A DNA stretch of 64,000 nucleotides from DATBGO01 sp963695645. GTDB taxonomy: Bacteria; Actinomycetota; Actinomycetes; Streptosporangiales; Streptosporangiaceae. The notes beneath the pieces were generated by a model. The model was not told where the DNA came from and made no database searches. It worked only from the letters and a program-made list of their open reading frames with translations. Location of the stretch: assembly GCA_963695645.1 (NCBI GenBank), contig CAVOHC010000012.1:310001-374000 (forward strand). The letters are read 5' to 3'. Below are positions 60,307 through 64,000 of the stretch, in pieces (position 1 is the first letter of the stretch; every line of letters begins with the position of its first letter). The position numbers and the translations under genes are program-made.

Positions 60307-61443
60307 GTGTCGCCTAGGGTGCTGATAGACGCGACCGCCGTGCCCGCGGACCGCGGTGCGTTGGGCCGTTATGTCGACGGGCTGGTGAGCGCGCTTGCCG
60401 TGGCCGGGACAGATCTGGCGGTCGCCTGCCAGCGTGCCGACGAGGAGCGGTATGAACGGCTGATCCCGGCTGCACGGATCGTGGCGGCGCCGCCAGCCAT
60501 CGCGCACCGCCCTGCCAGGCTTGCCTGGGAGCAGAGCGGCCTGCCGCTTGTCGGCCAGCAGGTTAATGCTGATGTCATCCACCTGCCGCACTACTCGATG
60601 CCATTGCGGCCCGGCGCGCCGAGCGTGGTCACCATTCACGACCTCACGTTCTTCACCGAGCCTGACGCGCACAGCCCGGTGACCGCGACGTTCTACAAGT
60701 CAGCCATCCGCACCTCCGCGCGCCGTGCCACCCGCCTGATCGTCCCGTCCAAGGCAACAAGGGACGAACTGGTCCGCACCCTGGGCGCCGATCCGACCAG
60801 AATCGACGTCGCTTACCACGGTGTCGATCACACGCGATTCCACCAGCCGACGCAGGCCCAGGTGCGCCAGGTTTCCGGCCGGCTTGGCCTGCATGACAAG
60901 CCCTATGTCGCCTACCTCGGCACCCTCGAGCCCCGCAAGAACATCCCTGCGCTGATCAACGGCTGGGCGGAGGCGGTAGCGGACCTGGATGAGCCGCCTG
61001 CACTGGTGCTGGCCGGCGGGAGCGGCTGGAGCGAGGAGGTGGACGAGGCGGTCGCGGCGATTCCAGCGCACCTGCGCGTCGTGCGTCCCGGCTACCTGCA
61101 CTTCACCGATCTCCCCGGATTCCTTGGCGGTGCGCTTGTCGTCGCGTTTCCGTCTACGAGCGAGGGGTTCGGGCTGCCGGTTCTTGAAGCAATGGCATGT
61201 GGCGCGCCGGTCCTGACCACGCACAAGACGTCTCTCCCCGAAGTGGGCGGTGACGCCGTCGCCTACACCGAGCCGGACGCCGTCAGCATCGAGGGCGCCT
61301 TGCGGATGCTGCTCGGCGACCCGGCGCGCCGGGAGGCGCTGGGCGAAGCGGGTCACGCCAGGGCGCTGGAGTTCACCTGGGCCGCGTCCGCCGAGGCGCA
61401 TATTGCGTCCTACGAGCGTGCGGCAGTCCAGGGCCGCGAGTAG
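60307..61443 (+). CDS. Glycosyltransferase family 1/4 (GT-B fold)
   Basis: 378 aa. N-terminal domain begins VLIDATAVPADRGALGRYVD. Mid-protein VVTIHDLTFFTEPDAHSP and VAYLGTLEPRKNIPALINGW are typical of GT4 mannosyltransferases. The nucleotide-sugar site is FPSTSEGFGLPVLEAMACG with the EX7E glutamates. No membrane segment is evident. With the sugar nucleotidyltransferase 11 bp downstream (possibly GDP-mannose forming), it may be a mannosyltransferase of wall or glycolipid synthesis (inference). GTG start; aaaggag lies 12 nt upstream. Confidence 0.88.
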   Translation: MSPRVLIDATAVPADRGALGRYVDGLVSALAVAGTDLAVACQRADEERYERLIPAARIVAAPPAIAHRPARLAWEQSGLPLVGQQVNADVIHLPHYSMPLRPGAPSVVTIHDLTFFTEPDAHSPVTATFYKSAIRTSARRATRLIVPSKATRDELVRTLGADPTRIDVAYHGVDHTRFHQPTQAQVRQVSGRLGLHDKPYVAYLGTLEPRKNIPALINGWAEAVADLDEPPALVLAGGSGWSEEVDEAVAAIPAHLRVVRPGYLHFTDLPGFLGGALVVAFPSTSEGFGLPVLEAMACGAPVLTTHKTSLPEVGGDAVAYTEPDAVSIEGALRMLLGDPARREALGEAGHARALEFTWAASAEAHIASYERAAVQGRE

Positions 61444-61446
61444 TCT
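61441..61446 (+). promoter_or_regulatory. -10 hexamer of the nucleotidyltransferase gene (leaderless type)
   Basis: TAGTCT includes the glycosyltransferase stop codon and ends 8 nt before the ATG at 61455. Confidence 0.45.
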
Positions 61447-61454
61447 CCCTGCCC

Positions 61455-62645
61455 ATGTCAACTGATTTGCCATTCGCTGCCGACCCGGGCAATGGTGCGC
61501 CGGGCAATGGTGCGCCCGGCCAGGGCAGGGCCGGCCAGGATAGGGCGCGCCAGGACGGGGCGGGCCGCGGCGAGCTCGAGGCCATTCTGCTCGTCGGCGG
61601 CCAGGGAACGCGGCTGCGCCCGCTGACGATCACCACGCCTAAGCCGCTGCTGCCGACCGCCGGCGTACCGTTCCTCGCTCACCAGCTGGCCAAGGCCGCG
61701 GCGAGCGGCATCACCCGGGTGGTGCTGGCCACCTCCTACCGCGCCGGAATGTTCGCCGACTGCTTCGGTGACGGCGCCTCGTTCGGCCTGGAGATCGATT
61801 ACGTCGAGGAGCCCGTCCCGCTCGGCACCGGCGGCGGAATCCGCAATGCGGCGGCGAGGCTGCGCAGCGGCCCCGCCGATCCCGTCGTGGTGCTGAACGG
61901 CGACGTGCTGTCCGGGCATGACCTGGTGGCGCAGGTTGCTCTGCACCGCAAGGCGGCCGCCGCGGTCACCCTGCACCTCGTCGAGGTCCCCGACCCGGCC
62001 AGGTTCGGCTGCGTTCCGACCGACTCCGACGGGCGCGTGACCGCGTTCCTCGAGAAGACCCCCGATCCGGTAACCAACCGGATCAACGCCGGCTGCTATG
62101 TCTTCAGGCGAGGCATTATCGACAGCATCCCGGAGCGCCGGGCAGTCTCGGTCGAGCGCGAGACGTTCCCCGGGCTGATTGCCGCGGGGGACCTGGTCCT
62201 TGGCTATGCCGATACGGCGTACTGGCTGGACGTGGGAACACCGGAAGCCTTCGTTCAGGGCTCTCGTGACCTCGTCCTTGGCGAGCTTGACTCCATGGCG
62301 CTGCCCGGCCCCAGCGGACCTGCCCTGCTGCTACCTGGTGCGGTCGTGGAGCCCGGCGCCAAGGTCGGCGGGGGCACCGCTGTGGGGTCCAGCTGCGTGG
62401 TCGCCGACGGGGCTCAGGTCGCCGGAGCCGTTCTCTTCGACGGCGCGCGCATCGGGGCCGGTGCGGTGGTCAATTCCAGCGTGGTCGGCCGCGGCGCCTG
62501 CATCGGCGCGGGCGTGCTGCTTGATGGCGTGGTGATCGGCGACGGCGCCAGGATCGCCGAGGGCAACGAGCTGTGCCGCGGGCTCCGGGTCTGGCCGGAG
62601 GTTGAGCTCGGCCCGACCGCGATCCGGTTCTCCACTGACACCTGA
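61455..62645 (+). CDS. Sugar-phosphate nucleotidyltransferase (mannose-1-phosphate guanylyltransferase type)
   Basis: 396 aa. The first ~40 residues are a low-complexity Gly/Gln/Arg lead including a GNGAPGNGAPGQG repeat. The catalytic Rossmann-like domain starts AILLVGGQGTRLRPLT and contains TPKPLLPTAGVPFLAHQL, VVVLNGDVLSG and INAGCYVF. The C-terminal left-handed beta-helix (about 280-390) has hexapeptides such as GAVVEPGAKVGGGTAVGSSC. It makes an NDP-sugar, most likely GDP-mannose as in the mycobacterial ManB (Rv3264c) group; substrate remains inferred. Confidence 0.87.
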   Translation: MSTDLPFAADPGNGAPGNGAPGQGRAGQDRARQDGAGRGELEAILLVGGQGTRLRPLTITTPKPLLPTAGVPFLAHQLAKAAASGITRVVLATSYRAGMFADCFGDGASFGLEIDYVEEPVPLGTGGGIRNAAARLRSGPADPVVVLNGDVLSGHDLVAQVALHRKAAAAVTLHLVEVPDPARFGCVPTDSDGRVTAFLEKTPDPVTNRINAGCYVFRRGIIDSIPERRAVSVERETFPGLIAAGDLVLGYADTAYWLDVGTPEAFVQGSRDLVLGELDSMALPGPSGPALLLPGAVVEPGAKVGGGTAVGSSCVVADGAQVAGAVLFDGARIGAGAVVNSSVVGRGACIGAGVLLDGVVIGDGARIAEGNELCRGLRVWPEVELGPTAIRFSTDT

Positions 62646-62664
62646 CCGCCGCAGGAGTGCGCCA

Positions 62665-63732
62665 GTGACCGGCGGGCTGCCCGCCGCGGATGCCGGCTCG
62701 CGGACCGCGCAGCTCACCCGCGAGTGGCGGGCCCCGTACCCGGTCGACATCCGGACGACGCTGTCCGTGCACCGTCGCGGCCCGGGTGATCCTGCGTACC
62801 GCGTCGACGCCGCGGGGGCGGTCTGGCGGACGTCGCTGGCCCCGGACGGGCCCGGCACGATCCGCATAACAGCCGCGCCCGCATCGCCGCAGGCAGACGG
62901 TGCGCCGCGGGCAGCCGGTGCGCCGCGGACGGCCGGTGCGCCGCGGACAGCCGGTGCGCCGCGGACAGACGGTGCGCCGCGCGCAGCCGGTGTCAGCACC
63001 GTCGTCAGCGCGACCGCCTGGGGACCTGGTGCAGCCTGGCTGCTCGATCAGCTGCCCGGCATGCTCGGCGCGGGCGACGACCCGGCCGGCTTTGCCCCGG
63101 CCCACCCGTTCCTCCGCGAGCTGGCCAGGCGGCATCGCGGAACGCGGGTCGGGCGCTCCGGGCGGGTGCTCGAAGCGCTCGTCCCCGCCGTGCTTGAGCA
63201 GAAGGTCGTGGGCCTGGAGGCGCACCGTGCCTGGCGGCGGCTGCTGCTACGGCACGGGCCGCCCGCTCCGGGGCCGGCCCCGGCAGGCATGCGGGTGTTC
63301 CCGCCGGCTCAGACGTGGGCCCGGCTCCCGTCCTGGGAATGGCACCAGGCAGGCGTTGAGCCCGTCCGCGCGCGCACGATCGCCGGAGCCGCCCTGGCGG
63401 CCGGACGGCTTGAGGAGATCCTTGACCTTGCGGCCGAGGACGCCGATCGCAGGCTCCGGGCGCTGCAGGGCATCGGTCCCTGGACCTCCGCCGAGGTCAG
63501 GCAGCGGGCTTGCGGCGACGCAGATGCGGTGACGGTCGGCGACTACAACCTGCCCGCCATCGTGGGCTGGGCGCTTGCCGGGCGGATCGTGGATGATGCC
63601 GGGATGCTGGAGTTGCTCGCCCCGTACGCCGGCCACCGGCACCGCGCCGCGAGGCTGATCGAGCTGGGGGGCGGCGCCTGCCCGCCACGCCGGGGCCCCA
63701 GGCTTTCCGCGCGCGACTACCGCGCGTTCTAA
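62665..63732 (+). CDS. AlkA-like DNA-3-methyladenine glycosylase (HhH-GPD)
   Basis: 355 aa. The C-terminal HhH-GPD domain (about 165-330) has ALVPAVLEQKVVGLEAHRAW, the hairpin LQGIGPWTSAEV and catalytic Asp293 in VTVGDYNLPAIVGWAL. It should remove alkylated bases from DNA. The N-terminal ~70 residues are weakly AlkA-N-like. In between is a (GAPRTA)n low-complexity insert (about 75-112) from an 18-bp repeat. GTG 62665 with aggag 8 nt upstream, 19 bp after the nucleotidyltransferase gene. Confidence 0.87.
   Translation: MTGGLPAADAGSRTAQLTREWRAPYPVDIRTTLSVHRRGPGDPAYRVDAAGAVWRTSLAPDGPGTIRITAAPASPQADGAPRAAGAPRTAGAPRTAGAPRTDGAPRAAGVSTVVSATAWGPGAAWLLDQLPGMLGAGDDPAGFAPAHPFLRELARRHRGTRVGRSGRVLEALVPAVLEQKVVGLEAHRAWRRLLLRHGPPAPGPAPAGMRVFPPAQTWARLPSWEWHQAGVEPVRARTIAGAALAAGRLEEILDLAAEDADRRLRALQGIGPWTSAEVRQRACGDADAVTVGDYNLPAIVGWALAGRIVDDAGMLELLAPYAGHRHRAARLIELGGGACPPRRGPRLSARDYRAF
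62885..62995. repeat. 18-bp minisatellite in the glycosylase gene
   Basis: Around six copies of gccggtgcgccgcggaca with variants, coding in frame for (A/D)GAPRT or GAPRAA. Confidence 0.85.
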
Positions 63733-63842
63733 CCGCCAGGGACTCTTGTCGGGCACGGCCCGACAGCGCCCGGCTGGCCTGGGTGCCGGAGACCGGCGCC
63801 TGGGCGCCAGAGACCGCCGCCAGGGCGCCGGCGACCGGCCCC

Positions 63843-63848
63843 TACGCT
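63843..63848 (+). promoter_or_regulatory. -10 hexamer of the gene at 63855 (leaderless type)
   Basis: TACGCT ends 6 nt before the ATG; no Shine-Dalgarno. Confidence 0.45.
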
Positions 63849-63854
63849 GGATCT

Positions 63855-64000
63855 ATGAGCGTCGATGCGGCCAGCCGCAGCCCCAGCCCGCAGGATCCGC
63901 AGCACGCACGCCCCCCGCAGCTCGCGGCTGCGGGCGAGCCGAGACCGTCCGATAGCGCGCTCCGCCGGGCCCTCGCCCGCGCGCGCGACGGCAAGGCGCT
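63855..64000 (+). CDS. fbiC: 5' end of a probable FO synthase (F420 biosynthesis), truncated by the window edge
   Basis: 48 codons are visible: a Ser/Pro/Gln-rich lead then SDSALRRALARARDGKAL. The pattern S.(A/M)RRAL.RARDG..L is the usual beginning of actinobacterial bifunctional FbiC (CofG-CofH), the radical SAM enzyme making the F420 chromophore FO. The radical SAM motifs lie beyond the window, so the call rests on this segment. Leaderless start likely. Confidence 0.55.
   Translation, partial: MSVDAASRSPSPQDPQHARPPQLAAAGEPRPSDSALRRALARARDGKA

Overview
The window is about 70% GC and very gene-dense, with many GTG starts. It carries Actinomycetota markers: WhiB, ANTAR, mycoredoxin, DUF1707, DUF3224, DUF2342, UPF0182 and an FO-synthase-like start. 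Two stretches follow gene orders I know from Mycobacterium tuberculosis: xseB-xseA-Rv1109c-ispH-Rv1111c-ychF, and mrx1-uvrD2-whiB7-ABC1-Rv3195-Rv3194c-Rv3193c. The genome is not mycobacterial in style. Long low-complexity tails and minisatellites suggest a large-genome filamentous actinomycete (Streptosporangiales or a relative), but genus cannot be fixed from the sequence alone.

Layout. 1-3452: tail of an unknown gene, a rhomboid protease and two secreted paralogues with the same C-terminal lysozyme-like domain. 3457-9218: Ser/Thr kinase, then two unrelated fumarases (class I fumA and class II fumC) in an overlapping operon. 9404-15331: small gene, DUF3224-MarR unit with a clear extended -10 and operator, then an MFS / glutamine-synthetase-like / amidohydrolase operon that is in effect a split FluG. 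15473-18587: a GH25 lysozyme remnant, DUF1707 protein, glpX and a TetR regulator. 18661-27715: housekeeping block xseB, acyltransferase, xseA, lipid-droplet-type protein, ispH, DUF6542, rmuC, ychF. 27925-32334: a G1 (eqolisin) glutamic peptidase, an SDR and oligopeptidase B.

32690-43624 is the most unusual part. It is a same-strand operon in the order of Gram-positive conjugation genes conB-conC-conD-conE-conG-[orf]-cwlT (TcpC, small membrane protein, TcpE, VirB4, VirB6/TcpH, unknown, SLT-NlpC/P60). It sits between ordinary chromosomal genes. No relaxase, coupling protein, integrase or att repeat was found in the window. The TcpE gene is fused to a MinD-like domain whose Walker A lysine is replaced by Gln. 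It looks like a mating-pore apparatus kept without visible DNA-processing genes.

43817-64000: acyl-CoA dehydrogenase, ANTAR-mycoredoxin pair, UvrD2-like helicase, whiB7 with a full attenuation leader (AT-rich element plus promoter, 101-codon upstream ORF whose stop lies in a hairpin, terminator), a small gene, an ABC1 kinase, a ThiF-like protein with a decayed duplicate of its 3' end, DUF2342 protein, epimerase, moaE, PDZ-Lon protease, UPF0182 protein, glycosyltransferase, sugar nucleotidyltransferase, AlkA-like glycosylase and the first codons of a probable fbiC. Two themes recur: -10 hexamers placed 5-8 nt before start codons (leaderless transcripts), and in-frame minisatellites in protein tails and linkers.
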